In this document: positions 8,908 to 18,121 of the stretch, in pieces
How positions within the stretch are numbered: the first letter of the stretch is position 1
Layout: every line of letters starts with the position of its first letter
Assembly: GCA_028749205.1 (NCBI GenBank)
Contig: JAQULR010000005.1
Coordinates: 37,989 to 101,988 of the forward strand
Direction: 5' to 3'
From: Acidobacteriota bacterium
Lineage (GTDB): Bacteria > Acidobacteriota > Aminicenantia > Aminicenantales > Saccharicenantaceae
DNA length: 64,000 bases
Notes under the pieces: generated by a model
What the model saw: the letters and a program-made list of their open reading frames with translations, nothing else
Databases searched by the model: none
Told to the model about the DNA's origin: nothing
Position numbers and translations under genes: made by a program

Positions 8908-9314
8908 CTATGGCCAGAATTCTATTGGTTGATGACGACCGTGACCTGACCGACAGCTTAAGTCAGATCTTGCGTCTTAAAGGCTATGAGGTGGTTGTAG
9001 CTTATAACGGGGCAGAAGGATTAAAGAAACTACTGGAAACGAAACCGGATCTAGTCATTATGGATGTTATGATGGAAACAGACACGGCTGGCTTTGAAGC
9101 TATTTATAAAATCAGAAGTGAACGTCCTGATTCTAAATTCAGAGACTTTAAGGATATTCCCATTATTATCCTGACCGCTATTGACCAGGTGACCAACTCC
9201 CGCTTTTCTCTTGACCAGGAAGAAAGCTTTCTCCCAGGACATAATGAGTTTCTGACCAAGCCAGTGGATATAGATGAGTTTTTACAGAAAATTGAATCCT
9301 GTCTAAAAAAATGA
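8904..9314 (+). CDS. Single-domain response regulator
   Basis: 136 residues comprising only a receiver domain: acidic pair near the start (LVDDDRD), phospho-acceptor Asp54 in IMDVMM, Thr in ILTAID and Lys in LTKPVD. There is no output domain, so it would act by protein contact as a CheY-like switch. The ATG at 8904 overlaps the hydrogenase small-subunit stop; an ATG two codons later is better spaced from the GGGAGG at 8896-8901. It is followed 9 nt later by a sensor kinase, so the two likely form a pair. Its link to hydrogen metabolism is only positional. Confidence 0.85.
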   Translation: MTMARILLVDDDRDLTDSLSQILRLKGYEVVVAYNGAEGLKKLLETKPDLVIMDVMMETDTAGFEAIYKIRSERPDSKFRDFKDIPIIILTAIDQVTNSRFSLDQEESFLPGHNEFLTKPVDIDEFLQKIESCLKK

Positions 9315-9323
9315 CTTAAGAGC

Positions 9324-11273
9324 ATGAAATTCCAGGGAATTCTTACCAAACTGAACAGATTAGGGTCAAGTCTGAGGTTTAAGCTGATTTTTGGATTTTT
9401 AACCATCGTTTTTTTAATGGGAGCTTTATCTACCTATTTAGGAATAAGTTCAATAAACAGAAATGTTATCAGGGAAGCCTATGATAATGTCAGAAACAGT
9501 TTGCGGGCTATCAGCGATCTTTACCGTGAAGAAATTGAAAAAAGAGCCAATATCATAGAGTATCTTTCTAGAACTTCGGAAATAGTTGGGGCTACTGCTT
9601 CAGAAAACCGGGAATACCTTTACGAAAAGCTGGTCCAGATAAAAGAGGAATTTCAGTTTGATATTGTCAATGTGGTCAAGCCGGATGGTACTATCCTGGT
9701 TAGAGCCAATAATTATGAGGCTTATGGTGACAGTATTGCTCATTACAAGTACATCGAATGGGTTTTGAGAAACCAGCAACCTGCAGCCGGGACTGGAATA
9801 CTTGGTTATGAGAATATAAAAAATGAGGGGCCAGACCTGGCTGAGAGAACAGTAATGAAAATCATTCCGACTCCAAAAGCTAGGGCCCCGCGACTGGAGC
9901 CGAAAATAGAAGACAGGGCTTTGGTCTTGAAGACAGTATCGCCAATTTTCCAGGATAACCTTCTGGTGGGTATCCTTTATGCGGCGGTTCTGCTTAACAA
10001 CAATGATCACTTTGTAGAAAGATTCAAAAGGTTGATTTTTAAAGAAGAAAAGATAAAAGGAAAAGATGTCGGAACCGTTACCATATTCCTGGACGATATT
10101 CGGGTTGCCACTAATGTGGTTGATCAGAGCGGCAGGAGGGCGGTGGGCACTCTGATTTCAGAAGAAGTCTATAAACAAGTTTATGAACAGGGAATGGACT
10201 GGCTGGGAAGGGCTTTTGTAGTCAGCGATTATTATCTTTCTGGATATACCAGGATAACTGATATAGATAACCAGCCGATAGGTATGCTCTATGTAGGAAT
10301 ATTAGAAGCCAAGTTTAGCCAGATCCTTCGCCAGACTACCCTGCTGTATTTTCTTTTAATTTTTTTGATGACTGCAGTGGCCATCTATATTTCCACCTAT
10401 TTAGTCAATCTTTATACCAGGCCTATGAGCCGGATGATTAAGGCCACAGCTGACATTGCTCAGGGAAATTATCATTTACTGACGATTTCTCCCGATGAAA
10501 GCGAAGAAATTAAAGAATTAGAAGAGAATTTTAATTCCATGGTTACTGCTATAGAAGAAAGAGACAGAAAATTGAAGGAGTTAACCGAAAAGACCATTCT
10601 CCGTTCAGAGAAATTAGCCTCAATTGGGAGGTTAGCTTCTGGTATTGCTCATGAAATCAACAATCCGCTGACGGGAATTCTGGCTTACAGCAGCGTGCTT
10701 GAGGAGGAGTTAAAAGGATCTCCTTATGAACAAGACCTGAAGATAATTAAAGAAGAAACTTTGCGCTGCCGTAAAATAGTGAGAAATCTGCTTGATTTTG
10801 CCAGAGATTATAAACCTGAGAGAACTTATTCTAATCTGAATTCTCTGATTGAGGAAGCCATCCAGCTTTTAGAAAAACACGTCAAATTTCACAATATCAA
10901 GATAATAAAGAATCTGGACCCAAAACTGCCTGAGATAAAAGTTGATGCCGATGAGTTTCGTTCGGTGATCAATACTTTGGCCGATAATGCTGCTGATGCC
11001 ATGCCTAATGGCGGCCAATTAATCATTTCAACAAGCTTTGATTTTGATAACCAACAGGTTATAATCAGGATAGCTGATACAGGAATAGGCATAAGCGAAG
11101 AAAATCTGGAACGGATATTCGAACCTTTCTTTACCACCAAGGAAAAAGGGAAAGGAACAGGTCTTGGCCTCTCCATGACTTATGGAGTGATTAAGAGACA
11201 TAATGGAACGATTGAGGTAAAAAGCCGAGTTAACGAAGGGACAGAATTTATAATAAAGTTGCCGGTAGAATAA
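9324..11273 (+). CDS. Membrane sensor histidine kinase with extracytoplasmic Cache-like domain
   Basis: 649 residues. A first transmembrane helix (about 19-42) and a second (about 340-362) bracket a sensor region of about 300 residues that resembles single/double Cache domains. A HAMP linker follows (about 363-415), then HisKA with His443 in IAHEINNPL and an ATPase domain with NTLADNAADAM, DTGIGIS and GTGLGLS boxes. It probably phosphorylates the receiver protein encoded just upstream. The ligand is unknown; Cache domains usually bind small organic molecules. Confidence 0.88.
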   Translation: MKFQGILTKLNRLGSSLRFKLIFGFLTIVFLMGALSTYLGISSINRNVIREAYDNVRNSLRAISDLYREEIEKRANIIEYLSRTSEIVGATASENREYLYEKLVQIKEEFQFDIVNVVKPDGTILVRANNYEAYGDSIAHYKYIEWVLRNQQPAAGTGILGYENIKNEGPDLAERTVMKIIPTPKARAPRLEPKIEDRALVLKTVSPIFQDNLLVGILYAAVLLNNNDHFVERFKRLIFKEEKIKGKDVGTVTIFLDDIRVATNVVDQSGRRAVGTLISEEVYKQVYEQGMDWLGRAFVVSDYYLSGYTRITDIDNQPIGMLYVGILEAKFSQILRQTTLLYFLLIFLMTAVAIYISTYLVNLYTRPMSRMIKATADIAQGNYHLLTISPDESEEIKELEENFNSMVTAIEERDRKLKELTEKTILRSEKLASIGRLASGIAHEINNPLTGILAYSSVLEEELKGSPYEQDLKIIKEETLRCRKIVRNLLDFARDYKPERTYSNLNSLIEEAIQLLEKHVKFHNIKIIKNLDPKLPEIKVDADEFRSVINTLADNAADAMPNGGQLIISTSFDFDNQQVIIRIADTGIGISEENLERIFEPFFTTKEKGKGTGLGLSMTYGVIKRHNGTIEVKSRVNEGTEFIIKLPVE

Positions 11274-11296
11274 AATCCGGGCATAGGGAGAAAAAA

Positions 11297-12361
11297 ATGA
11301 GCAAACCTAGAATCTTATTTATCGATGATGAAGAAATTGTCCTGCGTAGCTGTCAGCGGATATTTGCCTCTTCAGATTATGAGATAGACACCGCATCTTC
11401 TGGCGAAGAAGGACTCAGCAAGGCGATTAATCAAGATTTTGATATTGTTGTTACAGATTTAAAGATGCCTGGAGTTGGAGGGATGGAGGTGCTTTCCAGG
11501 TTGAGAAAGGTCAGGCCTGATACTACGGTGATCATTTTCACCGGTTATGCCAGTGTTGACACTGCCCGTGAGGCTCTGAAAAATGGTGCTTTCGATTATA
11601 TTCCAAAGCCATTTACTCCCGACGAAATGAGGGAAGTTATCAAGAATGCTTTAGAAGCCAGAGCTGGCCAACAGCGTAATATGCTGGATTTGATGGCCAT
11701 TGTTTCCCATGAATTAAAAAGCCCCCTGTCATCTCTTCATACCACTGCTTCTACCCTTTATAAGGGTTATTTTGGCAAGCTGTCGCCAGATCAGATGAAA
11801 ATTCTGGAGTCCATCATTCGCAACTGCGAATATCTTGAAGATATTATCCGCAACTATTTAGACCTGTCCAAGATGGAACTTGAGCAGCTGGGTGCCTTTA
11901 TGGAGGAGATAGATTTCATCAAAGATGTGGTTGAAGAAATACTCAATCTGCCAGAAGTTGCTGATAGTGGGAAGAAGATAAAAATTGCCTTAGATGATAA
12001 GACTGAGGTTAAAATCAAAGGTGATCCAAGATTGTTAAAAATCCTGGTCAGGAACTTAATCAATAATGCTATTAAATATGGCTATGAAGGTACAGAAATT
12101 AAACTTTGTTTAGAAAAGAAAGATCGGGAGATGATCTTTTCTGTCTATAATGAAGGTGTTGGGATAAAACCGGAAGATGGTCAGCGCCTTTTTCGCAAGT
12201 TTGAGAGGTTAAAACAGCCAGGAACAGAAGGAGTTAAAGGCTCTGGCCTTGGCCTTTACATCTGTAAAAAAATTGTAGAAAGTCACAAAGGAAGAATCTG
12301 GTTTGAATCAGAACCAGGGAAATGGGTAACCTTCTATGTCGCCTTGCCCGTAGCCAACTGA
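11297..12361 (+). CDS. Receiver-histidine kinase hybrid protein
   Basis: 354 residues with an N-terminal receiver (acidic FIDDEE, Asp54 in VTDLKMPG, Lys in YIPKPF) joined directly to a HisKA (His138 in VSHELKSPL) and an ATPase domain ending in GSGLGLYIC. No transmembrane segment, so it is cytoplasmic. The receiver-first order means kinase output may be controlled by phosphorylation from another kinase, perhaps the protein encoded 23 nt upstream. It closes the signalling block; the tmRNA gene follows. Confidence 0.88.
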   Translation: MSKPRILFIDDEEIVLRSCQRIFASSDYEIDTASSGEEGLSKAINQDFDIVVTDLKMPGVGGMEVLSRLRKVRPDTTVIIFTGYASVDTAREALKNGAFDYIPKPFTPDEMREVIKNALEARAGQQRNMLDLMAIVSHELKSPLSSLHTTASTLYKGYFGKLSPDQMKILESIIRNCEYLEDIIRNYLDLSKMELEQLGAFMEEIDFIKDVVEEILNLPEVADSGKKIKIALDDKTEVKIKGDPRLLKILVRNLINNAIKYGYEGTEIKLCLEKKDREMIFSVYNEGVGIKPEDGQRLFRKFERLKQPGTEGVKGSGLGLYICKKIVESHKGRIWFESEPGKWVTFYVALPVAN

Positions 12362-12446
12362 GATATTAAGCTCTTAGGGCTGACTGGGTTCAACAGTCTG
12401 CTTTTAATTGACAATAGTAGAGGCTCTCTCCTATAATCTAAATGTC

Positions 12447-12798
12447 GGGGGCGAAATGGACTCGACGGAGGTAGTGAAGCAGAAGCTGCAGGCCGAGGTC
12501 CCATCAACCTCGTTAAACAGGTGGAAAAAAATTAACTGCAGAACCTGTTGCAGTCGCTGCCTGATAGAAAGTGCAGCCGTCTCTCCAAGCCTTTCCTGCG
12601 GGTTTGCGGAGACGCCGATTAGCAGGATAGTCCAGTGAGGCAGCTCAAGACTCGCTGGATGAAGTTTTTCTTGGGCTGGTTGAGTGGTTCTTTTCCTCTT
12701 CGAGAACTGCTCGGCGAGAGCCAATGAAGAGGATAAGCCTGTAGAGGCTGGCTGTGGAATACCTTCGGACGCGGGTTCGATTCCCGCCGCCTCCACCA
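12447..12798 (+). ncRNA. ssrA: tmRNA (trans-translation RNA)
   Basis: The 5' end GGGGGCGAAATGGACTCGAC and the 3' end with a T-arm (GGTTCGATTCC) and CCA are the conserved tmRNA ends. The seven bases at 12447-12453 pair with 12788-12794 (one G-U) to give the tRNA-like acceptor stem, and CCA is encoded at 12796-12798. Length is 352 nt. The internal tag frame is annotated separately. tmRNA with SmpB rescues ribosomes stalled on broken mRNAs and tags the product for proteolysis. Confidence 0.96.
12538..12564 (+). other. tmRNA proteolysis tag reading frame
   Basis: Within the tmRNA, GCA GAA CCT GTT GCA GTC GCT GCC is followed by TGA and TAG, encoding A-E-P-V-A-V-A-A. The Val-Ala-Ala end is a normal degradation signal. 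The tag resembles ANEPVAVAA, which I recall for Thermotoga, minus the Asn. The exact resume codon is inferred from the TTAACTGCA context; it could be one codon earlier. Confidence 0.75.
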
Positions 12799-12834
12799 AA
12801 TTTTTTTTATTTTTATTATGATGAAAAAAAAGAA

Positions 12835-14052
12835 ATGCTAAAATCAACTAAAGCCTTGAGCTTTTTTGTCATCCTAGTAGGATTTACTTACTGGCAACTT
12901 GGGAGTCCGATCCTGGCCCAAGAGACGAAAAAAGCTGAGCCGGCGGTTATGGTTGAGCTGAGAGATGTTCAAGGAGGAACTCGCCTTAAAATCAGTGCCG
13001 ATACCAATCTGATTTACAGCCTGAAAAAAGAAGGCAACACCCTAATAATTTCCATCAAGACCCCAAGCGGATTAAAAATAGAGAAGAAACCTTTTTCCAG
13101 TCAGTTTATCACCTCGGTAGATCTGGCTAAGTCTCCTGAGTCTTATTTCCTGATGGTCAAAGCCCGGACCGACAATTTTGATTTTTCTCAGTCAGCCAGG
13201 TGGAATCCGCTGGTTTTAACAATAGAGCTCAAGCTGAGGGAAGCCAAGCCGACGCCAGTCATGATGAAATCTGACCGACTGTCAGAAAAGCCAGCTGACA
13301 AGCCCGCTTCAGTTGAGAAAACCACTATAGAAAAAAATTCTATTCAAACTGAGGTTGCCAGAAGGCGGATTAAAACTATAGTTATTGACCCCGGTCATGG
13401 CGGCAATGAGAGCGGTGCTAAGGGAATCTACGGGACGCTGGAAAAGGATATAACCTTAAATATTTCTAAAAAACTCAAAGAGACCATAGAGCGGGGACTT
13501 AAATACCGGGTGGTTATGACCAGGGATGCTGATGTTGTTGTTCCCTTAGAAAGAAGGGCAGCAATTGCCAACAATAACAAAGCGGATTTATTTATCAGCA
13601 TCCATATTAATGGTTCACGCCGGGTAAATGCCAGAGGTTCAGAGACTTTCTTTTTGAACCTTAATGCCACCGATGAGGAAGCCAGGCGGTTAGCTTATTT
13701 TGAAAATAACTCGGAAGAACTTGGTGGCCAAGTGCCTGAATCCGATTTTGATGACCTAAAATTAATCCTCTGGGATATGGCTCAATCAGCCTACTTGAAA
13801 CAAAGCAGTCAACTGGCAGAGTTTGTTCAGCTCGAACTCAATGAATTGCTGCGAACCCAGAACAGAGGAATTAAGCAGGCTCCATTTAAAGTCCTGACCG
13901 GGGTGGCCTGCCCAGCTATTCTGGTTGAGGTGGCCTTTATTACCAACCCGGAAGAAGAAAAAATATTGTCCTCAGAGGATTTCCAGGCCAGAGTTGCTGA
14001 GGCTATCTACCGGGCTTTAAATAGGTTTTTGCAGCTTTATGAAAGACCATGA
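12835..14052 (+). CDS. amiC: N-acetylmuramoyl-L-alanine amidase with AMIN domain
   Basis: 405 residues from the ATG at 12835; the open frame runs further upstream but into tmRNA. A signal peptide (about 1-28) precedes an AMIN-type beta-rich domain (about 35-130), a linker rich in Lys, Pro and Ser, and an Amidase_3 domain with the Zn-ligand pattern IDPGHGGNESGA, a Glu, SIHING and the late catalytic Glu in LVEVAF. It cuts the stem peptide from peptidoglycan in the periplasm during cell separation. It overlaps the next gene by 4 nt. Confidence 0.92.
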   Translation: MLKSTKALSFFVILVGFTYWQLGSPILAQETKKAEPAVMVELRDVQGGTRLKISADTNLIYSLKKEGNTLIISIKTPSGLKIEKKPFSSQFITSVDLAKSPESYFLMVKARTDNFDFSQSARWNPLVLTIELKLREAKPTPVMMKSDRLSEKPADKPASVEKTTIEKNSIQTEVARRRIKTIVIDPGHGGNESGAKGIYGTLEKDITLNISKKLKETIERGLKYRVVMTRDADVVVPLERRAAIANNNKADLFISIHINGSRRVNARGSETFFLNLNATDEEARRLAYFENNSEELGGQVPESDFDDLKLILWDMAQSAYLKQSSQLAEFVQLELNELLRTQNRGIKQAPFKVLTGVACPAILVEVAFITNPEEEKILSSEDFQARVAEAIYRALNRFLQLYERP

Positions 14053-14642
14053 AAAACAAAAATAAAAGCAAAAAGAAGAAATTAACAATCTTGTATACCC
14101 TGCTGGCAATTCTGGTCGTGGTGGTTCTGGTGTTTTTTTTCGGTAGCCGAAAGGAGAAAATAAAACATCCTTCGGGCTCAATGATATCGAGAGCGGGTGA
14201 TGAGCAGGCTCAAAAAATCCCAATGAAGAAAGTTACCCTTTTCTTCCTATCAGAGAGCGATAACCTGTTACATCCAGAAGAAAGGGAAATCCCGGAATCA
14301 ACCATTAATCAAGAGGCCCGAGTTGTTGTGGAGGAATTAATAAAGGGTTCTAATTCAGGCCGGCTGAATACGCTGCCGGCTAAGACTCAGGTTCGTCAGG
14401 TTTTTGTTACCTCGGACGGCACGGCCTATGTGGATTTGAGCCGAGATATAATTGAAGCCAGTTACTACGGCTCTACTGGTGAGATGGCTGCGGTTTATTC
14501 TATTATCAATTCTTTAACCTACAATTTTAGCCTTATAAAGAAAGTATTTCTCTTAGTGGAAGGTAACGAACGAGAAACACTTGGTGGACACATTGACCTC
14601 TCTCGGCCCTTTGTAGCCGATTATTCGCTGGTGGCCAGATAA
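14049..14642 (+). CDS. GerMN-domain membrane-anchored protein
   Basis: 197 residues: a Lys-rich N-terminus, one transmembrane helix (about 14-33), then a GerMN-type domain with the segments VTLFFLSESDN, VVVEELIKG, VYVDLS and INSLTYNF. GerMN domains are found in spore germination proteins and in non-sporulating bacteria near cell-wall amidases, as here. Its role is probably in cell-envelope remodelling alongside the upstream amidase, with which it overlaps by 4 nt. Precise function is unknown. Confidence 0.85.
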   Translation: MKNKNKSKKKKLTILYTLLAILVVVVLVFFFGSRKEKIKHPSGSMISRAGDEQAQKIPMKKVTLFFLSESDNLLHPEEREIPESTINQEARVVVEELIKGSNSGRLNTLPAKTQVRQVFVTSDGTAYVDLSRDIIEASYYGSTGEMAAVYSIINSLTYNFSLIKKVFLLVEGNERETLGGHIDLSRPFVADYSLVAR

Positions 14643-14663
14643 CTTTGGCCATTAAGTCCGGAC

Positions 14664-15995
14664 ATGAAAATTAAAAATCTTCCCGAGGTGGTTATTATTG
14701 GCTATCCCAATGTGGGGAAATCCACACTTTTCAACCGGATTATAGGTCAACGTAAAGCCCTGATTCATTCTTTACCTGGGATGACCCGAGACCTGATAAC
14801 TGGCGTGGCCAGGGTAAATAACCGAGAATTCCTGATGGTAGATACTGGTGGCCTGGCCATTGATCAGGCTGATCAGGTTTCACTCAGGATAATTGAAAAA
14901 GCAAGAGAAGCAACCCACTCGGCAGAGATTCTGGTTTTTATGGTAGATGGGAAGCGGGCTCTTTCTGCGGGGGAAAAAGATCTCTACCTTAAACTAAAAA
15001 AGCTAAATAAACCTCTATTGGTAGTGGTAAATAAAATTGATAATCCAGAATTTGAACCCGACCTTTCAGAATACTATCGCTTAGGAACAAGCGACCTAAT
15101 TTCGATTTCAGCCGAGCATAAAATCAACCTGGAATATTTAAAGGAAAGAATTGTCCAGCTACTGCCAGCCGGTTCTGTCAGGGTTGAAGAAGCTGGGATG
15201 ATTGCCAGGCCTCTGAAAATAGCCATAGTTGGCCGGATCAATGTCGGAAAATCTTCTCTGATAAACCGCTTGATTGGGTCGGAGCGTCTGCTGGTTAGTG
15301 AAGTCCCAGGTACTACCAGGGATAGTGTCGATACCTTGCTTACTAGAAACAAAAAAACCTATTGCCTGGTTGATACGGCCGGAATTCGCAAGTTTGGCGG
15401 AGTCAAAGATTCCAGGGAAAAAGCCAGTATTATCAGAGCTCAGCGAAACATTGAAGAGTCCGACGTTATTTGCCTGGTCCTGGATGTTCAAGAGTTCCCA
15501 ACTCGTCAGGATGCCCACATCGCTAACTTGGCCTTAAAATCTGGTAAGCCTCTGATAATTGCCCTTAACAAATGGGATCTGGTCGACAGGAGTAAGGTCA
15601 ATCCTCTTGAAGTGCAGAGGCAGGTTTTTAGCCGGCTAAATTTCGTCGATTATGCTCCGTTGGTTTTCGTCTCGGCTTTGACTGGCCAGAGGGTAGTCAA
15701 AATTCTTGACTTAGCTGAAGAAGTTTATGAGGCGGCCTCGATTAAAGTAGACACTTCAGTCCTTAACAGATTCTGGGAAAAATTTTCCAGAAAATATCTG
15801 CCAAAGACTAAGGATGGTTCGTTACTTAAAGTAAAATACATAGTTCAAAAGGGCGTTAGGCCGCCAAAATTTGTCCTTTTTGGCCATAGCCAGGCTCAAC
15901 TTCTGCCTGCCTATGAAAAATTTATAGCAGATGCTTTTCGCCAGCAATTCGGATTCTATGGCACACCAATCAGATTTATCCTGAGGAGAAGTTAA
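14664..15995 (+). CDS. der: Ribosome assembly GTPase Der (EngA)
   Basis: 443 residues with two consecutive GTPase domains: G1 GYPNVGKST with DTGG and NKID in the first, and G1 GRINVGKSS with DTAG and NKWD in the second. The C-terminal KH-like domain ends in GTPIRF. This tandem architecture is unique to Der, needed for 50S subunit maturation. It starts 21 nt after the GerMN gene and is probably part of the same transcript. Confidence 0.96.
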   Translation: MKIKNLPEVVIIGYPNVGKSTLFNRIIGQRKALIHSLPGMTRDLITGVARVNNREFLMVDTGGLAIDQADQVSLRIIEKAREATHSAEILVFMVDGKRALSAGEKDLYLKLKKLNKPLLVVVNKIDNPEFEPDLSEYYRLGTSDLISISAEHKINLEYLKERIVQLLPAGSVRVEEAGMIARPLKIAIVGRINVGKSSLINRLIGSERLLVSEVPGTTRDSVDTLLTRNKKTYCLVDTAGIRKFGGVKDSREKASIIRAQRNIEESDVICLVLDVQEFPTRQDAHIANLALKSGKPLIIALNKWDLVDRSKVNPLEVQRQVFSRLNFVDYAPLVFVSALTGQRVVKILDLAEEVYEAASIKVDTSVLNRFWEKFSRKYLPKTKDGSLLKVKYIVQKGVRPPKFVLFGHSQAQLLPAYEKFIADAFRQQFGFYGTPIRFILRRS

Positions 15996-16078
15996 TTTTC
16001 AGGATAGGTCATTGAGTTGTGGCAGAAACTTCAGGATAGTCTTAACTCCATATAAGTGGGAAAGCTTTCCATTTTTTC

Positions 16079-16107
16079 TTGACTTTATGGCATTATTCTT
16101 ATATAAA
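16079..16107 (+). promoter_or_regulatory. Sigma70-type promoter for the TPR lipoprotein gene
   Basis: TTGACT at 16079-16084 and TATAAA at 16102-16107 are separated by 17 nt, close to consensus. It lies 44 nt upstream of the chosen start codon, which argues that the gene begins at 16151 rather than at the upstream in-frame ATG. Confidence 0.7.
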
Positions 16108-16150
16108 ATATTTCTAATTGTCTGAAGACCAGATGTTTAAGGAGGTCGTG

Positions 16151-17161
16151 ATGTTTCGTAAGAGGATAAACAGCTTGGGAGTTATCCTTTTAGCCTTAGC
16201 TGTTTTTTTAACTGCAACCAGTTGCGAGCAGCTAAAGCTTAACAATTTACAGGCAAATTATCATTTCAAAAAGGCGAATAACCTGTTCAGAGAGGGTAAA
16301 TACCGGGATGCGGTGACTGAATATGAGTTGACGCTGAAATACAGACCAGATCTGGTACAGGCATATCGCTATATCGGAGAAAGTTATAAACAACTTTATA
16401 AGCCAGGACTTCAATCAGAGCTAAATAAAGAGCTGGAAAGGAAGGCTCTGGAAGCTCTGAACAAAGCGCTGGAGTTTGAGCCCAACAACATAGAAATTAT
16501 TTATTCTCTGGGCGATATGTATGATAAGTTACGGAATTTTGAGGAGGCTGAGAAACTCTATCTCAGAATTCTGGAGCTTGACCCTCAGAACATGGATAAC
16601 TTCTACGTAGTGGCTGAATTTTACAGCCGCTATGCCGGAGAAATTCCTGATGCGGCCCAGAAAGCAGAAACTATGTACTTGCGCCGTATAGAAGCTGATC
16701 CGGAGAACCCGATGGGGTATGCTTATACAGCCAACTACTATCAGCAGCTTCCTGTTTCAGAACAGGATGTAGAAGGGGCTATCAGGAATTTCGATAAAGC
16801 TAACGAATTCTGGGAAAAGAGAATCGCTCTTGATCCAGATAACCCGGAAGCCTGGCTGGCTAAGGGGGTTAATCGCTGGAGCCGAGCCTATCGTTTTCAG
16901 AATGTGCCAGCCTCTGAAAGACTGGTAATCGCCAGAGACGCCCTTGAAGCTATAGAAAAAGCCAGGGATCTTGACCCTGAGTATCCTGAGCCCTATAGCT
17001 GGTTAAGTGTTCTTTATCAGAGTGTTCTGGCCAACTTGGAGCCCGATAAGGCAGCCAGATATACCGCTGAAGGTCAGAAAAATCTTGAAAAATTCCAGGA
17101 GCTAAGGAAAAGGGCAGCTGAGAGAAAGAAACTGGAAGAGGAACTTAAAGCCATCAAGTAA
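16151..17161 (+). CDS. TPR-repeat lipoprotein
   Basis: 336 residues. The start at 16151 has an AAGGAG 6 nt upstream (16139-16144); an in-frame ATG at 16118 gives an unlikely longer N-terminus. A lipoprotein signal ends in a lipobox at TATSC, so the mature protein is lipid-anchored. About six tetratricopeptide repeats follow, with the usual spacing of Ala/Gly/Tyr/Pro (for example YSLGDMYDKL and ALEFEPNN). TPRs mediate protein contacts, so it is likely a periplasmic scaffold. The substrate is unknown. It is monocistronic, between its own promoter and terminator. Confidence 0.87.
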   Translation: MFRKRINSLGVILLALAVFLTATSCEQLKLNNLQANYHFKKANNLFREGKYRDAVTEYELTLKYRPDLVQAYRYIGESYKQLYKPGLQSELNKELERKALEALNKALEFEPNNIEIIYSLGDMYDKLRNFEEAEKLYLRILELDPQNMDNFYVVAEFYSRYAGEIPDAAQKAETMYLRRIEADPENPMGYAYTANYYQQLPVSEQDVEGAIRNFDKANEFWEKRIALDPDNPEAWLAKGVNRWSRAYRFQNVPASERLVIARDALEAIEKARDLDPEYPEPYSWLSVLYQSVLANLEPDKAARYTAEGQKNLEKFQELRKRAAERKKLEEELKAIK

Positions 17162-17173
17162 GTTAGTCTAATA

Positions 17174-17216
17174 AAAAGGGGCAGACTGGATAAATGTCTG
17201 TCCTTTTTTTTATTTT
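17174..17216 (+). terminator. Rho-independent terminator after the TPR lipoprotein gene
   Basis: A GC-rich stem, GGGGCAGAC (17178-17186) with GTCTGTCC (17196-17203), including G-U pairs and a 9-nt loop, is followed by a run of eight T residues. Confidence 0.88.
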
Positions 17217-17219
17217 TGC

Positions 17220-17891
17220 ATGTTTATACCCCTAAAAGACGAAAACCCGACTTTAAAATTTCCGATTGTCACTATAATCTTGGTCATAGTCAATTGTCTG
17301 GTCTTTTTTTATCAAGTAATTTCCCCTGAAGGTCTCAGTTACCAGGTTCTGCGATTCGGCATTATCCCCTATGAAATTACTCACTGGCATATTGATGTTG
17401 GGGTGCCGAGGGTTTTCTGGCCGCTCAGCCTGATAACCGGAATGTTTCTCCATGGCAGTCTCTGGCATCTCCTTGGCAATATGCTTTATCTATGGATTTT
17501 CGGGAATAATGTTGAAGAGTTTCTTGGACCTCTAAGATTCCTTTGGTTTTATTTAGCCTGCGGCCTGTCGGCCTCGTTAGTTCAGGTAGCCTTTTCACCT
17601 AACTCCAGAGTGCCGATGATTGGGGCCAGTGGGGCCATTGCCGGTTTGTTAGGAGCCTATCTTATTCTGTATCCAACGGCCAGAGTCAAAACCCTGGTTT
17701 TCTTGATCTTTTATATCACTATAATATCTGTGCCCGCCTGGGTAATTCTTAGCCTTTGGTTTTTCTTGCAGCTGGCTAATGTTGGACTTGGTGGTGGCGT
17801 AGCCTGGTTCGCTCATATTGGAGGGTTTCTGGTCGGGGTAGCCCTGGTTTATCCCAGAAAGAAAAAGCGGCTTAAATTCCACTTTGCTTAG
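17220..17891 (+). CDS. Rhomboid-family intramembrane serine protease
   Basis: 223 residues with about six transmembrane helices. Rhomboid catalytic elements are visible: HLLGNMLYLWIFG in the second helix region, the serine in GASGAIAG (helix 4) and the histidine in AHIGGFLVG (helix 6). It would cleave single-pass membrane proteins within the membrane; substrates cannot be predicted. It starts 3 nt downstream of the terminator T-run, so expression may need read-through or an internal promoter that I do not see. Confidence 0.9.
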   Translation: MFIPLKDENPTLKFPIVTIILVIVNCLVFFYQVISPEGLSYQVLRFGIIPYEITHWHIDVGVPRVFWPLSLITGMFLHGSLWHLLGNMLYLWIFGNNVEEFLGPLRFLWFYLACGLSASLVQVAFSPNSRVPMIGASGAIAGLLGAYLILYPTARVKTLVFLIFYITIISVPAWVILSLWFFLQLANVGLGGGVAWFAHIGGFLVGVALVYPRKKKRLKFHFA

Positions 17892-18042
17892 CAAAAACTT
17901 GAACTTATTAGGGGAAAAAGCTAAAATTAATTAGCCTGAATTGTTCAATAAATAAAACAGGTCTCGATAGACTAAATCATGGTTTATATGGAAATCTGGA
18001 TGAAGAAATCCTTTTTTGAATAATTCAGGTCAGCCCAGCTGT

Positions 18043-18071
18043 TTGACAAATTAGGCATTATTTAGTATCTT
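18043..18071 (+). promoter_or_regulatory. Promoter for the rplM ribosomal protein operon
   Basis: TTGACA at 18043-18048 with a 17-nt spacer to TATCTT at 18066-18071. It lies 51 nt upstream of the rplM ATG and is the only good match in the 230-nt gap. Confidence 0.65.
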
Positions 18072-18121
18072 TATTCGTCGGATTTATCATATCATTATAT
18101 CTGTATAAGCAAGGTTGGACA

